DNA from: Symsagittifera roscoffensis
Lineage: Eukaryota; Xenacoelomorpha; Acoela; Convolutidae
Direction of reading: 5' to 3'
DNA length: 64,000 nucleotides
Assembly: GCF_963678635.1 (NCBI RefSeq)
Contig: NC_087063.1
Coordinates: forward strand, 76,469,617 to 76,533,616
Both the position numbers and the translations under genes were made by a program. Under the pieces are notes generated by a model. It saw only the letters and a program-made list of their open reading frames with translations, made no database searches and was not told the origin of the DNA. Below are positions 33,366-46,205 of the stretch, piece after piece. Each line of letters opens with the position of its first letter. Position 1 is the stretch's first letter.

Positions 33366-34362
33366 CAGAAATATTACAGATTCCCGAAATAGCGTACAAA
33401 GTTTTTAATTTTTGATTTAAACTGATAATTTCAAAATGAATTTCGATTTGATTACAGAAAAGCTAGCTGAAACTTTGCGAATCAATTACAATTACCAAAA
33501 TCAGCTGGAAAACTTCCACATTTGGTTCCAAACAGCTAGCTTGAATTAAATGTTTGATCTTTTGAAACAACGATTAATTGTTTTTTGAATAAGAATTCAA
33601 AAAAACTGGCAAAAACTGGCAAATATTTCCAGATTGAAACTCATTCATGGAACAATTGTTTTCTCGAATATTTTATATTTTTTTTTGCGGCGAAGCAATC
33701 AAGCAATCCGCGCTATCAAAAAATAGGTTGATTTCGTTCAATGTTTCTTCATTTGATTAGTTTTCTGGAAAACTATGAAGTTTTTGCACATCGATCGAAG
33801 CTATCATAATCCTCTTAAAAAGCAGTTTCTTTGATTCTCGTGCAGTTTCTTTGCTCGAATAGTTTTTGCCAAAACAGTACACTATCTCGGAGAACCAATT
33901 AAAGCTACCCAAAAAAGAGCTTTGAGCTTTTTAAAAGGTTCGTTAAAATAAATAATTGGTTTTAAATGTTTTTTATCAAATATTTCCGTACTGAGCTCAT
34001 CATAACCAATTACAATCAGTTTTTGGTCTCAGTTTAATTGATTTTACACTGCACGCAAAGTTCATGAAAACGCACATATATGATGTTCCACGCTAGGTCG
34101 AAAATAAGTTTTCCAGCTCTCTTAAGTGCCATAAGAAAAAAATGGTACCATTATTACACTTTAAACGAAAAAGATTTCAATGCTCTTTTGGAATTTCTTT
34201 GACGCTTTTCGAAAACGCTTTCAAAAAACTTTAGTTTTGGTTCACCAAAATGAATGTCGTAAGACCCTCTGGATAGTCAAAGAGTAAAAAAAATAAAGTA
34301 GGCCTTCCCCACCCCGATATTTTTGCTGCCTCAAATAATTTGCAAATCTAAGAAGGTTATTT
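33366..34362. other. no gene recognised
   Basis: AT-rich sequence with no supported frame or repeat. Confidence 0.5.
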
Positions 34363-34581
34363 TCATCGGAAAATTAGGCTAACCACAATCCACAATGCCA
34401 TCACGTGAAGATCTCTTTCCCTCAGATTTTCTTGCTTGTCAACAATAATCTCGATTATAGCAGCAATCCCAATTTCACCTTCCAATGCCCCTGACAATTG
34501 CTCATAATACCAATCACCTGCGTTTTCTGCCCTTTCCCAATAGTTTTTGCCTAATTGAGCGTAAGTTAATGACATTTTCAC
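34363..34581 (-). CDS. possible exon, unrecognised protein
   Basis: The frame starts at an ATG preceded by an acceptor-like TATTTTTCAG and GTGAAA. It gives MSLTYAQLGKNYWERAENAG from its second methionine and runs to a stop after 72 codons. Its composition is balanced, with helical, acidic stretches, and is more protein-like than its neighbours. No family is recognised and no clear donor is seen. Confidence 0.25.
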   Translation of the reverse strand: MKMSLTYAQLGKNYWERAENAGDWYYEQLSGALEGEIGIAAIIEIIVDKQENLRERDLHVMALWIVVSLIFR

Positions 34582-34799
34582 CTGAAAAATATAACATGTT
34601 TTGTCTCGAACCTGAATCGAGTGAGACAGCAGGTAACTCTAGGATGTAACAAACCAGTTGATATTTTGCCCAGAACTTAAAAGCTGGTGAGTAATTGAAT
34701 TCTGATTATTGGCTTCGTTTTTGAAGCCTAAGAATAATCAATTGACACAGCTATAAAAAGATTTTGCCCAAATCTTTCACTTGTGACGTAGTATTTATG

Positions 34800-34892
34800 C
34801 TCTTAGTGGTTTTTGTGTCCCCGACCGGAATTCAAACCCCTTTCTCCGGAGCTCCAGTCGTAAATTTTACCACTGGATTAAAAAAAATGGCA
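34800..34892 (-). mobile_element. tRNA-like SINE remnant
   Basis: On the reverse strand, TAATCCAGTGGTAAAATTTACG resembles an A box. GGTTTGAATTCC, about 35 nt later, resembles a B box and is followed by GGTCGGGGAC. The spacing is right for a pol III promoter. Clear ends or target duplications were not found. The overlapping minus-strand frame at 34832-35062 is not a gene. Confidence 0.5.
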
Positions 34893-35297
34893 AGCGAAGT
34901 TTTGAAAGCGCTATAAAAATGAAAAAAAATTACCACGAACTTTTTTTCTCCACGACCTTGATTGCCATCTTTTTGTGATTTGTGATCCTCGCAAGGTACA
35001 CTACCACGGGCCAAAAGTTCATCAAGGGTCAAGCTGGAATTGACAAAAAACGCCGGATTCAATACGGTAATTTCTTAATATAATTTGTCCACCAACTTTA
35101 ATCCAAATTGAAACCAACAACACTGATTTAGCACTCCAATTTGCTCGCTGGATGACTGGCAGGTACTAATCAAAACTGGCGGCGAAGTGACGCACAGCTC
35201 CAAGGCCGACAATGAACAAAACTTAAACTCCAAACTAATTGACACTAATTTATCTATACATCACATTTCGCTCCGCTCATAAACTCTCAATCATAAT

Positions 35298-35588
35298 CTA
35301 AAGTTGTCTGAAACTAAAATCTTTTAGAGTTTTAGACCTTTGGTCAACCCTCTCCCTGGGCATTTTGTTTGATGTACTTTTTGATGAGTATATCGCGGCT
35401 TTTAGTTCCTTCTTCGCATTCCGTATACTTACCCGTTTCTCCCTCGTTTCCCTTCGGGATAAATGTTCGATCGTGAGCCCTCTAACTTCGCAAACTCTTC
35501 CTTGATCCCGTTTCGTATTGGCTTGAGTCTTGTGAATCTTGGCTTGAATAACCAGGCTCCTTCGCTTTCTCCGTTGTCTCCAATCCAC
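35298..35588 (-). pseudogene. gypsy pol C-terminal fragment
   Basis: This is an arginine- and lysine-rich open segment of 96 codons lying downstream of the integrase core remnant. It fits the basic C-terminal region of a gypsy integrase by position only. Confidence 0.35.
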
Positions 35589-35979
35589 GTCGCAGTAACG
35601 TGGGTGCTAAATCTAACCGCGTGTGTAGTAGGCTTCTATGTCCCCAGTTTCCTTCGCAATTCCTTCTCAAAATTTCTTCCGTCGTTCTTAAAAAATACTT
35701 CAATACTTGAATTCTTTTTCGACATCACTTTTAAGGAGCCTATAGCTGGTACTTGTTGTTAATTTTGTTCCATAATAATTTTGTAATTCGAAGCTATTGA
35801 ACGTGATAGAAAATTATATTCAATTATTATCGACGAAATTTCAGTGTGGTCAGTGAACTTTGATTTTCACGAAAATGACAACAAGTAAATTAGATTTTAC
35901 TTTCGAGCAATTCGCGAAACTTTATTTGAAGTTTTTAGGCAGAAAACAGTTGAGTTTCTGAGCTCTCTCAAAATAGCAC

Positions 35980-36660
35980 AAATAACTTATCATTGAAACA
36001 TAATTTACCGCTTTTTCGAATATTTTTTTGGCGTTTTCGATGCAGGGTTTTTCAATTTTTTTAGTCTTATTCCATCAAATTGGCTGTCGTATCAAAATGG
36101 GTGGCAATTCCAATGCTTTTGCCATTAAGTTCGATTTTCCCGCCTTTGATGAGAAACTGGAACCTTGGTCCATAAAATTTTTCTGCTCCGTTGTTTGAGT
36201 TGTAAAATTTGGGGTCTTTTTTCCGACTTTGTTGCAAAGTGACCAGCGCGAAAAAGTTTCTATCGGTACCAGGAAAAAATTTTCGGATTATTTTAAGTAA
36301 ACAATATGTCCCAAAAATTCGGTTTTAGACATTCGTTTGGCTCCCTAGCTAGGTTCTTGCACTGTTCCAATATTAGATTTGGTGCACATTGACTTTAAGT
36401 TTTTATCCAGCGCATTACATACCTGATAGTCTTATGTGATAGCCACCAAACTCTTGTGGATGTTGGGGAGCCATTCTTCCCGCACCCGCCGCGTCAATAG
36501 TTTTCGTTTTCCAATGAAGGAAGCTATGAACTCTGGTAACTACCGCGCTCCTCAGTAGATTTGAAACACCAGCGGCTCATCCATCAGCAGGCTGTTTTTT
36601 CTAACCTTGAAAAACATCATGTTGTGATTGCCCCAGGTACGCCCACATAGATTGCACCTT
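35980..36660 (-). pseudogene. gypsy integrase remnant
   Basis: The translation with stops shows a zinc-binding-like N-terminal region. It then shows LGHIVYLK before FFLVPIETFSRWSLCNKV at about 36285-36228 (family pattern D..GP......YILV.ID.FSRW, first aspartate position mutated). FMDQGSSFSSKA follows at about 36180-36142 (pattern SDQGSQFTSKAF, second catalytic aspartate). The third catalytic residue is not seen. Confidence 0.65.
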
Positions 36661-37239
36661 CTCCTCCAGATTTTTGATCTTTTGTCACGATTATGTGCCT
36701 GAATGTCTCAGGCTGTATGCCGGCCTTGGGTTTAGTTTCGATCAACTTCGAGTTAAAACTCGCGGAAAAACAGTCGATTTTCTTCACTGTTTCACTGTCT
36801 CACGGGACGATAGTCACTACAATGTTGTTGGTGAACACCAGCCCAAAGAGTTCACCTTTGAACACTGACGGTGTCGATACTCAGGCGTTTTTTACACTGG
36901 CTGTCTCACTCGTCATCGCCTCCAGTTTTGCGTCCACGACTTTGATTGATGAGGTGCTTCCATTCTTAATATTTGGATTTCGAGAGAATAACTAAGAGAT
37001 TTTTTGATTTGATACTTAAGTTTAAAAAACAATGGCCGAATTTGAGCTGACTGTGGATTAAATTGAACTACTTAAAACACTCACTCAATAAAGTGACCAA
37101 CTGTTTTTTGCCTTACCGATACTGGCATGCTGATATGCTGATATGCTTTCTGACTGGTCGACGTTTTAGCGCCTATAAAATTACCCTCTTGCGACAGCAG
37201 TTTTGCCTTGTATTTGCTTAATGAGAATAATTCACCCAC

Positions 37240-37640
37240 CATGTCAAATGGCTAAACCTTGTGTTATCCTCTTTGTTTTTTCATCCAGGTTACCAGCGCC
37301 TTATGATCAGTTATAACCGTTAAATATCTTCCGAATTATGCAGTGGCTGAAATATTCTCTCCCACGGCTAACATTTCTAGTTGATTCACAAAAAAAACAG
37401 GAATGCGAATGGGATTGGTGTCTAAGCCTGGGTGCTAAGTTGCTCCATCACCGCCCCAAGCCAATGGTGTTCGTCAAAATGTTTCTATTTGACTATAAAT
37501 GCGCCCTGATTTTTGAGGCTTTGGAACGCTATTTCACATTCCGTTATCCATTAAAGTTTGCTTTTCTTGCTAAGCAGAGCTTTAAAGAGCGCCGACTATT
37601 TTGCGAGCGCCGGTCGGTTTTTATAGAGACTGTGCATTGA
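37240..37640 (-). pseudogene. gypsy reverse transcriptase end and RNase H remnant
   Basis: WITECEIAFQSLK at about 37560-37520 matches the F.WT.EC..AF..LK linker between gypsy RT and RNase H. LGAVMEQ and TPIPFAF follow. YLTVITDHKALVTWMKK at about 37330-37280 matches the RNase H pattern F.V.TDHKAL..L. Several stops interrupt. Confidence 0.75.
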
Positions 37641-37699
37641 GCCCAAGAAGATATCAGTTTGACAGCAATTTCGGCAGATTTGTTTTATCTATTGGTTCT

Positions 37700-38520
37700 G
37701 TTTTTCTAACGAGAGTCATTTGATTCCTTTTTTGTGGAACTGTTTTTCTGCAATTTCAAACCATTTTTCACGATCGAGTTTCTGTAGTATTTTTTTCACC
37801 ATTGCGATATTTTCAAAATCTCTACTCCATGACATTGCTAAAATTTCGCGTTTAAATGCATGCACTCCTGGAATTTTGCTTTTTCTAGAATCCAAGAGCC
37901 CTTAGAATTCCGAAAGCAGCGTAGCCGTACTGTAGAAAACGATTCTCAATAAATGAGTACCTGTAGATGTTCCCCCTTTTTGAGAGAAATTGCGATGCTT
38001 ACTAGTGTCCGGATTCATACGTAAGATTCATAGTAGTGAAAGACTCTCTCCTGCTTTTTGTTCGCCATTTGTTTGCCCGACAAAATCCATTAGTTCTTAC
38101 AAGTTCGTAATTCGGTTTTAGTTTTTTTTTGTACTTGACTAATCAGTTTTTCATTAGTTTTGTGATTAGCTTAATCAATTTTCAACTTTCTGATTTAAAA
38201 AAATCGCATTTTGGTTTTACTCTTTGCGTACTTGTGTAAAACCTGTACTTTTGTCATCAGATTTCAATGCTGGTTTTGCGAGGCGTCCTTCCTAAGCGTT
38301 AAAAAGAACAGCGATACAAAAAATTATTCGATCATTCTTCTAATTTCTCGATAAGGCCTTGCTTTAGCAATTCATCATTTTTGATTTCAACATTGTCCAG
38401 AATGGTGATAGGCGCTTGCCCGATATTTTGTTGCACCGGAGTTAGGTTCTCAAATATCTCCGCTTGAACCTTATAGTTACGTATTCGTTCCACGTGTAAA
38501 ATAAAAAAAATTATGAAATT
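37700..38520 (-). pseudogene. gypsy reverse transcriptase N-terminal remnant
   Basis: KNDELLKQGLIEKLEE at about 38382-38336 matches the conserved lead of gypsy RT (pattern ...E.I..LL..GII.....). RDFENIAMVKKILQKLDREK at about 37830-37770 fits the segment after the catalytic YVDD box (H...V..VL..L). The YVDD box itself is not recognisable. Confidence 0.55.
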
Positions 38521-39109
38521 GTTTTTTTAAAGTGTTCCTGTCAGCCAACCAGAGGCTTCTCCATGCCGCTACTTGCTTCTTGCTCCTCTTGAATCGGTTG
38601 ACCTTGAATGTTCATCACTTCCCCACGGATGCCTGATTCACAGGCCCGTTCGATAATCGATAGTTGACAACCACCGATGTCGTCGATGACCTCATCTGTC
38701 GTAGATCCTTTTGTGTACAGTGTCAATTTCATCTTCCTCATTAGTTTCAGGGGATTTTTTTCATAAACCCTGACTTGGTCGTCCTCCTGACCAATCGGCG
38801 TCAGCTTTTGAATCTGCATTTCCAAAATATAGTTGAACTCCCCGATAGTAAACTTCGAAAACGGCTACTCACTATCGTTACACTCTTGGGTTTGCCCCCG
38901 CTACCTACAACTCGATATGAGGATATAGTTGTTTCAGCCAACTAAATCCCAGCTGTGCGATCCTCCCTGGCAATCATTTACCATCCCTCTGCCTTTTTCA
39001 CTTTAGGACGATATGCCTTTAAGCTCCGGTGAAAGATCACTTGAGATATCATCCCCGTGGAAAAGGCCCAAGCGGCCTCTGTCTGCAGTTTTTCGCCATT
39101 GCCAAGTAC

Positions 39110-39240
39110 TCTCTTAGTGACCGGTCATCTTGCAGGAATTGAAAGTCCGGTTCCTTGCCGGACCCTTACCCAATTTTTTGGGAGTGGACCTGCTTTTATC
39201 GCAGTTGAAACATCTTCTTTCCGCTTCTTTCCGTTTCGGA
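39110..39240 (-). pseudogene. gypsy gag nucleocapsid remnant
   Basis: RRCFNCDKSRSTPKKLGKG followed by SCKMTGH shows remains of CCHC knuckles in a basic context, upstream of the protease and RT region. A 94-codon open segment at 38541-38825 lies between this and the RT and is likely the protease region, though no DTG or DSG motif was seen. Confidence 0.5.
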
Positions 39241-41417
39241 AGTTCTAGTCGAAAATCTTTCATTTCGATTGAAAAGTTAATCAAGGACACTAGGCAATTC
39301 TTTATTTAGCTTCTCTTCTTCAGCGTCTCATAGGACATGCTTTTATTAGAAATTGCTCTGGGACAGATTATGCGTTTCTATCTTGCCGTAGAAAAATTTT
39401 TTTTTTTATAAAATCTTTTTTAAAAAAGTGTCGAAAAAAGTGATTACTTTGCTCCGTGTCTTCTTCGGTTTTTTTTCAGTTCCTCCTTATCCTGTTGAGT
39501 TCATTCTCAGACATTGAATTATTCAACCGTTTAACACTAGATAAGGAAAAACTGTCTGAATTATCGTATTGAATTTGTTTAGTGCTGATATGATATGTTA
39601 TTTTCAAAATTAGATGATTGGATAAAAAGTGAGTCAGAAATTGGAGAAAAAGTTATTATTAGGATCATGTATTTTAAATTATTTTTGGTGAAATAGTTTT
39701 TTGGGTTAAATTTTTGAGAGACGGTACTATTAAAGTCAATCTCCCATGTTCAAATGTCGCATATCTACAGAGAACCAAATAGGATAAATTTTCACAGTTT
39801 TTTTTGTTCATAACAATAATTTTTAGTAGTTTCCGATTCAAAAAATTACTGGTTCTAACGCTTATTTTTTCTAACAATAAAAACTGATTTATTCAGTTTC
39901 AGATCCAAAACAAATTGAAAAACTCACCTTTAATTCAACATTTCTCAACAATTTTCTTGCAATTTCTAACTTTGACTCAACTTCAGTTTCACCAAGTTGA
40001 TTTGAAAATTTGAATAATTGATCAAGGCAGAAGAAAATGTTTGATTTTTTTTCGAGATCTGAAAAACAAGCAAAAAGTTTTTAATAAGATACCAAAATTA
40101 TCCAAGAGTTTTTTTTCTACTTAAATTACATTAGCATTGGAAAAACAATTTAAACACGATAAACACCATGGTTGTTTTCCAATTTGTGAAGTGGTAAGAA
40201 CCACCTCACGATCTGGGATTCAACTATGATATCATGATCATTAAGCAAACGGCCATAAAATCAGTTAATAAACCAATGCGATGCCCTTAGATCGATATAA
40301 AATCGGTAGTTCTCCTCGAATGTTTTTACCAATAAAACAGGCGAAGTCGAACAAAGGAGTTTGGCAGTTTTCGCAGCTTTTTTCGCAGCGTTTTCGCAGC
40401 TTTTTTATACAGTAGCGTCTTAATCTGACTAGAAAATTATTCTTAGTTGAATGAAGGCTAAGTTTTTGGTCCAATTAAATGCAATTTTATCTTTCAGAAG
40501 ATCATATAAGAGGCGAGAGGCGGAAAGTCAGAATCAATATCAATTGTTTCTTTATTTACAAATGATCAATCTTGATTTTTTCAAAATTAATTTTCAAAAC
40601 TAAAAACCATACCCAAAATATTCAGCAAAGTTGAATAGTGCAAGCTGTCTCATTTTTAAATTACATTTTAAGTTGTGCTAACCTAGGCAGATAAATTTGA
40701 CCAAGCAAGATTTAGCTCGACATTTTCGGACTAAGAAGACTATATTTGGACAAAAGTTATTAACGCTAGTTTTGCTCGTCTTCATGTTTCGATGAATTTA
40801 GATTTTTGACGAATCCAGCTATGAGTAACCACGGTTAGAAAAACAAAATAAAAACTGAGATAATTTGAAAAAAAAAATGACTTTTTTATTAACAGAAAAA
40901 TTCTAGTTGTTATACTTCCTTATTTGAAAAATCACCAATCATAGACCTTTCAAGTAATTTTCTGATCTTACAGAATTGCATGAAAATTGTATGTTTAGCA
41001 TTTTAGATTTTTGAAAAAAAAGTGCGACTAGCATTTTGATCAAAACGAATGCTTGCCTGTATGTATCAATTTTCAGCTCCACTGTAGGCTTGTAACTTAA
41101 GAAGTGGAATTTTGGTCGAGAAACAACATCTGGTGTTTGAAAGCAATTTTGTTTGAAACGTTCAATATTTATTAGAGAAAATGCTTGTTATATCAGCTTT
41201 ACATAGGTTTTAAAATTTAAGTTGTGTTGTTGGAAGAAATTTTTGTTCAGTTTCATTTTTAGCAATTTCTTAACTTTGTTTTTGTGATTTGGTCTATAGG
41301 GCATAGATCAAGTATTATTCTGTTTCGTTTGTTTTCTTTGTTTTATTATTTCAATTTGTTTTATCAATTTCTTTGTTTTATCATTTTAATTAAGTTTTGC
41401 AGAAAAATCAATTAATC
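39241..41417. other. no gene recognised
   Basis: AT-rich sequence. The gag of the gypsy relic may extend into its left part. No LTR, RNA gene or convincing exon was found. Confidence 0.45.
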
Positions 41418-43560
41418 AGCAATCAAAATTTCTCTTCCCATGCTTCTAAAATAATGACAAGATTATTCAGCATATTGGTTTGTTGCAAGCGTCATAATAT
41501 CTTTTCAAAAAAATGTTGTTTCATCATGCTTTATTACTTTTCCTTGAACTAACATTAAACCAAAATACGTAAATGGGTTTAGTGAGATTTTGATCAAGTT
41601 TTCAAAAAAATTGACGGTGTTAGTAGGCTAAATTTTACAACCATAAAATTCATGATTTTTTTCAGAAATGACGAAATTGTTTTTTGTTTTCCCTCCTGGG
41701 TTTTTCGACACACTGCCAGTATTAGATCAAGTAGTTGCCCAAGCACTATTTGGAGGTGGATCAATTTGCAAAACTATGAGAACAACCTACGTTCCTCAAA
41801 ATGGTCAAATGGAAAATAAATATTTTTTAAAAGTTAATAAATCATGTTAGCAGTTGAAACTTTTGTCATTCTGAATCCAAATGTTTGCGCTATTAAACGC
41901 AAAAAAAAATCGCCTAAATCATATACTTCAGCTCAGCTGATTACTCAAAAACGGACATTCTGAACTCATTTTGAAGATTGCGGCTCAATAATCTGGATTG
42001 TGGGTGTTTGTTTCAGAAATAAAATCGAAGTGCGAAAACTAAAACTGGGAAGGAAGTTTTTATGATGCAATGCGTTTTTTTTCAGTGATAGTAAAGTAAT
42101 CTCATCATTTGCTAACGTTGGCTTTTTGGTCCGACTTCTGAAAACAATTACGGAATACTCTTTCTAAAAAATCAAGCAAAAATAATTTTATCGTATATCA
42201 TGGCAAAAGTCACAAAAATCAAGCTATTTTTTAAATTGTTTTTGAATGTGCTACCCATTTTTAGCTAAGAAACAGAGAGGTTTTTGGGTTCAAATTGGCA
42301 AAACAGTAATTAGAAGACCCTCAAAATCTCACAAAAAAGGTCGCAGGTGAAGTATCGTTTGGTTTGGGGCTCATGGCATCAATAACTTTCTGATTGACAG
42401 ATGTGTAAAACATTACGAGGTCAAAACGTTTACTTTATGAAAAGTAGGCGGTTTCTGCAAAAAAAGCTCTCTTATATCATGATATTGTGTTTATATCTCT
42501 TTGATATCGTGTTTCCCATTATTGTACTGTATCGTATTGAGCTCAAAGGTTCGTTTTTTCCAACAAGTTTTTTAAATTACGATAATCTAAAAGACAAAAA
42601 TCAACAAGCAATCAAAATTTTTCTTCTCATGCTTCTAAAATAATGACAAGCTTAATCAGCCTGATGGTTTGCTGCAAGCCTGATAATATCTTTTCTAAAA
42701 AAATGTTATAGCATCATGCTTTATTACTTTTTCTTGAACTAGCAAAAAGGCAAATTAAGGTAACGGGTTTGGTGACTTTTTGTTCAAGTTTACATAAACG
42801 TTTCAGATTGACAGTGTTAGCAGGCTATTTTTTAAAACCATAAAATTCTTGATATTTTTCAAAAAGTTTTTGTTTTCCCCTCTTGAGATTTGTAACACAA
42901 TACCATTTGTTAGGTCAAGTAGTTGCCCAAAGTCAATTTGGCGATAGATCAATTTGCAAAACTATGAGAACAACATAAGTTCTCTATATTGGCCAAAATG
43001 AAATTAAATAATTTTTAAAAAATAAGTTAGCAATAAAATCATGTTAGCAGTAGAAACATTTGTTATTTTGAGTGCAAATGTTTGCACTCTTTAACATACA
43101 AAAGTCGTCTCAATCATATATTTCAGCTGATCTCTCAAAAACGGACTTGCTGAACTTAAGTTTTGATAATGCACTGCGTTTTTTCTTTAGTGATGGTAAA
43201 GTCATCTGATCATTTGCAAACGTTGGCTTTCTGATCCGACTTTCAAAAACAATAATGGAATATGAATTCCGAATAACGCAAGAATAATATTATCGTATTT
43301 CAAGGCAAAAATCACAAAAATCAAGCTCTTTTCATAGTTTTTAGAGAGGTGTTTGGGCTGAAACTGGCAAAACAGTAATAAGAAGACCCCTAAAAACTCA
43401 CGAAAAAATGTCGCAGGTGAAGTATTGTTTCGTTCTGGGGCTCAGGGCATCAGTAATTTTCTGATTGTAGATGGTGTAAAACATTACGAGGCCAAAGCTT
43501 TTACTTCGTGAAAAATGGGCGGGTTCTGAAAAAAACTGCTCTATTGAATCTTACTGTAAT
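41418..43560 (+). repeat. diverged 1.19-kb tandem duplication
   Basis: Blocks in 41418-42400 recur in order at 42608-43560: CATGCTTCTAAAATAATGAC, GCATCATGCTTTATTACTTT, a GATCAATTTGCAAAACTATG block, CGCAGGTGAAGTAT and GTGTAAAACATTACGAGG. The offset is about 1190 bp. The last two blocks also resemble the dispersed repeat at 21.3 kb (TCACAGGTGAAATATC). The 60-codon frame at 41668 is broken in the second copy, so it is unlikely to be a gene. Confidence 0.75.
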
Positions 43561-44756
43561 CTCGTGTTTCTTTTGATTGTTCTGAAAAAACAACATGTTT
43601 AAAAATTTTTCTCTGGATTCAAGTGACCTGCACGCATTGTGCGCCAATTCAGCATAGAAAAAACTCAAAAGTCAAAATTGCCCTTAAATTGTGAAAATGT
43701 ATTCCATTGAGGTCAAAGGTTCAATTTTTTTCCAACAAAATTTTTTTCTAATTAGGAGGCTTTAAGTGGCAAAATGCATTTTTCTGCGTTTGAACTTCTG
43801 TTTGGGAGAATTTTTTCAAAAACTTTTTCCCACTCAAAAGTTACTTCACACACAGTAAAACTAAGTATTAAGGCTTTGCACTGGTCCGAGGAATATAATT
43901 TTTTAATTGCTCGACTGCTCCTCGATTTTTAATAGTCGTTAATAACTAGTCAGTTTTTGCAGTACGTGTCTTTTGACAAAGAAAATATGAAACTCTGATC
44001 AAGACAGTGATTGAAATTTGGGAGCAGTTGTAAATTGAGCAGATTGTTTGCTGCTCTCGCAACCCAAAAAAAAATTGAAATACAATCAAAGAAAATGTCA
44101 AATTGGTACCTGTGAAAATGGAAATCATTTTTTTCTCCGTTTGTATTTATTTTAAAGCAGCTTAAAAGTGTTTTAAAAATTTTTTATCTACACCTTCAAA
44201 GTGTTTAAAAAATTGATTATCTACTTTTTGCTATTTTTATTTTCATATTTGTGCAAAAAATTGCTAAGTTTATCGAAGCCTAGCTTTTTCAAGTTTTAGA
44301 GACTAAATGAAGCTATTGATTTCAAAACACGATTGATATGAAAGTTACATTTTTAGTTGAAAACTGCAACTTTTTTTTATTTTGTCAAAGCTAAATTTGG
44401 AAAATTTCTGAATTTAAAAAAATTGTTGCCTGACTTATTTAAAGACACTCGGGTAGTGTTGAGTTTGCGAGAAAAATCAATCAATTATACAATGAGACTG
44501 GTTCTCGTCAAAAAACGTTTGAAGTTCTGAGTAAAAGGTTGTCAATAAAGTAGAATTATGAAGAAAAAAATTTCGAAAAGAAAGAAGAATATTGAATTTT
44601 ATCACCCAAAACAAATAGTTTTTGTATTGCAAAGCGTCATTCTCCAAAAGATTTGTTTTAACAAAAGTTGTAAACAATTTGATTCAATTTTTTGCATCTG
44701 CTTGTTAGAATTAATTAGTTTGAACTAATTTCCGAGCCATATTTCAACTTATTTCA
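43561..44756. other. no gene recognised
   Basis: AT-rich sequence with no supported feature. Confidence 0.5.
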
Positions 44757-44960
44757 GAGACCAAAAAAATTATGATAAGCTTTTTTGATAATATGAAACT
44801 TTATATGAAAGCAATTTTCCACGTTTTGGAATTAAATAACAAGCTTCTTTGCATACTTTTATCAGAAAAACTTTATAAAAGTGGCAAAAGCATACTTTTG
44901 TACTAGGAGACTTTTTGACAAACTTCTTCCCCATACTATGGAAATCTATGATAATGATTT
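44757..44960. repeat. palindrome-ended repeat, partial copy 2
   Basis: This aligns closely with 45449-45660 (ATGAAACTTTATATGAAAGC, AACAAGCTTCTTTGCATAC, AAAGCATACTTTT). It lacks the rest of the unit. Confidence 0.7.
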
Positions 44961-45062
44961 GTGAACCTTTGCGTTTTCTTTTTCACGGCTTTTTTTATTC
45001 TTAACTAAAACTAATTTATCAAAAGAAGTGCCAACCAATAAATGAGCTGTTCAACTACAGCA

Positions 45063-45118
45063 GCAACTGAGCAACTGAGCAACTGAGCAATTGAGCCACT
45101 GAGTAATTGAGCAACTGC
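45063..45118. repeat. 8-bp minisatellite, seven units
   Basis: There are seven consecutive 8-bp units of consensus GCAACTGA with few changes. Confidence 0.9.
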
Positions 45119-45448
45119 TTGCTTGGTACCACTTGTGTCTCCAGTGAGTACAGGTCAAAATTAAACGTAATTTATGCAATCAAAAATGAATATGTTATTA
45201 TAAATCAACGATTTGCGATCTTGACTAAGAGAGAGCGAGAGAGCAGATCTTCAATAACGAAATTCGAAGAAACGTTTTTAAAAAAAAACGCATATAACAC
45301 TTTAAGTTTTTTAAAGCAACTGCTGATGCAAAATTTTTGGCGCCACACATTATAATTAGCACTTAAATTGTATACCCGAGTTGACGAAACATGCCTATCA
45401 AACACTTTCACAATATGAAAAAAAGCCGTGCTATTTCAATTTATCCAG

Positions 45449-46205
45449 AGACGAAAAAAAATTATGAAAATAGTATGATAAGATTTTTTTGATAACATGA
45501 AACTTTATATGAAAGCAATTTTTCCAAGTTTTGGAATTGAATAACAAGCTTCTTTGCATACTTTTTATCAGAAAAACTTAATAAAAGTTGCAAAAGCATA
45601 CTTTTATACTAGGAGATTTTTTGGCAACCTTCTTCCTCATACTATGAAAATCTCAGATAACCATTTTTACCATAAGTAAAAATACAAAAATTTTTGTTTC
45701 AAAATTTTGTTTTCATACCAAACACACTAAAAAAAAATTTTTCTGTCATAAGAAAACCCAGAGTGTAACTGGCAGTAACCACGCAGATAAAGTTCGTTTA
45801 GGATATTAGTCATTTAAGTTGATATTAACATCTTCCCACATATTTATGTTCCAAAAACATAATTTTAGTATATGGCTAAAACAAATTTCACTAACAAAAA
45901 TCGGTGATTGGGAAAAGAGGCTAAGTTTAGGTTTGTCCCAAAATATGAAAACGAAAAAAATTTGTTAACAAAAAACAGTGGTTTGTGATTTTCTGATTTT
46001 TGGGGGTTAAAAACTCAACTTAGACTACGTTATAGACAAGTTAATTCAAATTTGGCATTCAAACTTTTTTTCGTTAAAAGTATTTTCAAGCACAGAAGCA
46101 AGTTTGCAACCAAAAAGTAGATAAATGAGTTTTTACCTCAATTTTTTTTTCTATGGAAGAATGAATCTCGCACAAATTTCATAAATGAAATTGTGTGATA
46201 TGCAT
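45449..46205. repeat. palindrome-ended repeat, copy 3
   Basis: It shares with 19405-20215 the AACCCAGAGTGTAACTGGCAG block, the GACTACGTTATA block, the GCAAGTTTGCAACCAAAAA block and AT-rich palindromic ends (TCATAAATGA near 46185). It shares its left half with 44757-44960. Confidence 0.65.

Larger units (their letters stand above)
35290..39240 (-). mobile_element. decayed Ty3/gypsy retrotransposon
   Basis: On the minus strand, high to low coordinates, degraded segments appear in the gypsy order: nucleocapsid knuckle, reverse transcriptase, RNase H, integrase, integrase C-terminus. Every frame is broken. LTRs were not found, so the outer limits are approximate. The + strand frames in this interval are shadows. 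Confidence 0.72.

Noticed and set aside
35463-35762. 99-codon + strand frame
   Set aside because: It is antisense to the basic integrase-side segment of the gypsy relic.
41668-41850. 60-codon frame that looks secreted or membrane-like
   Set aside because: The duplicated counterpart near 42870 is broken by many changes, so the frame is not conserved.
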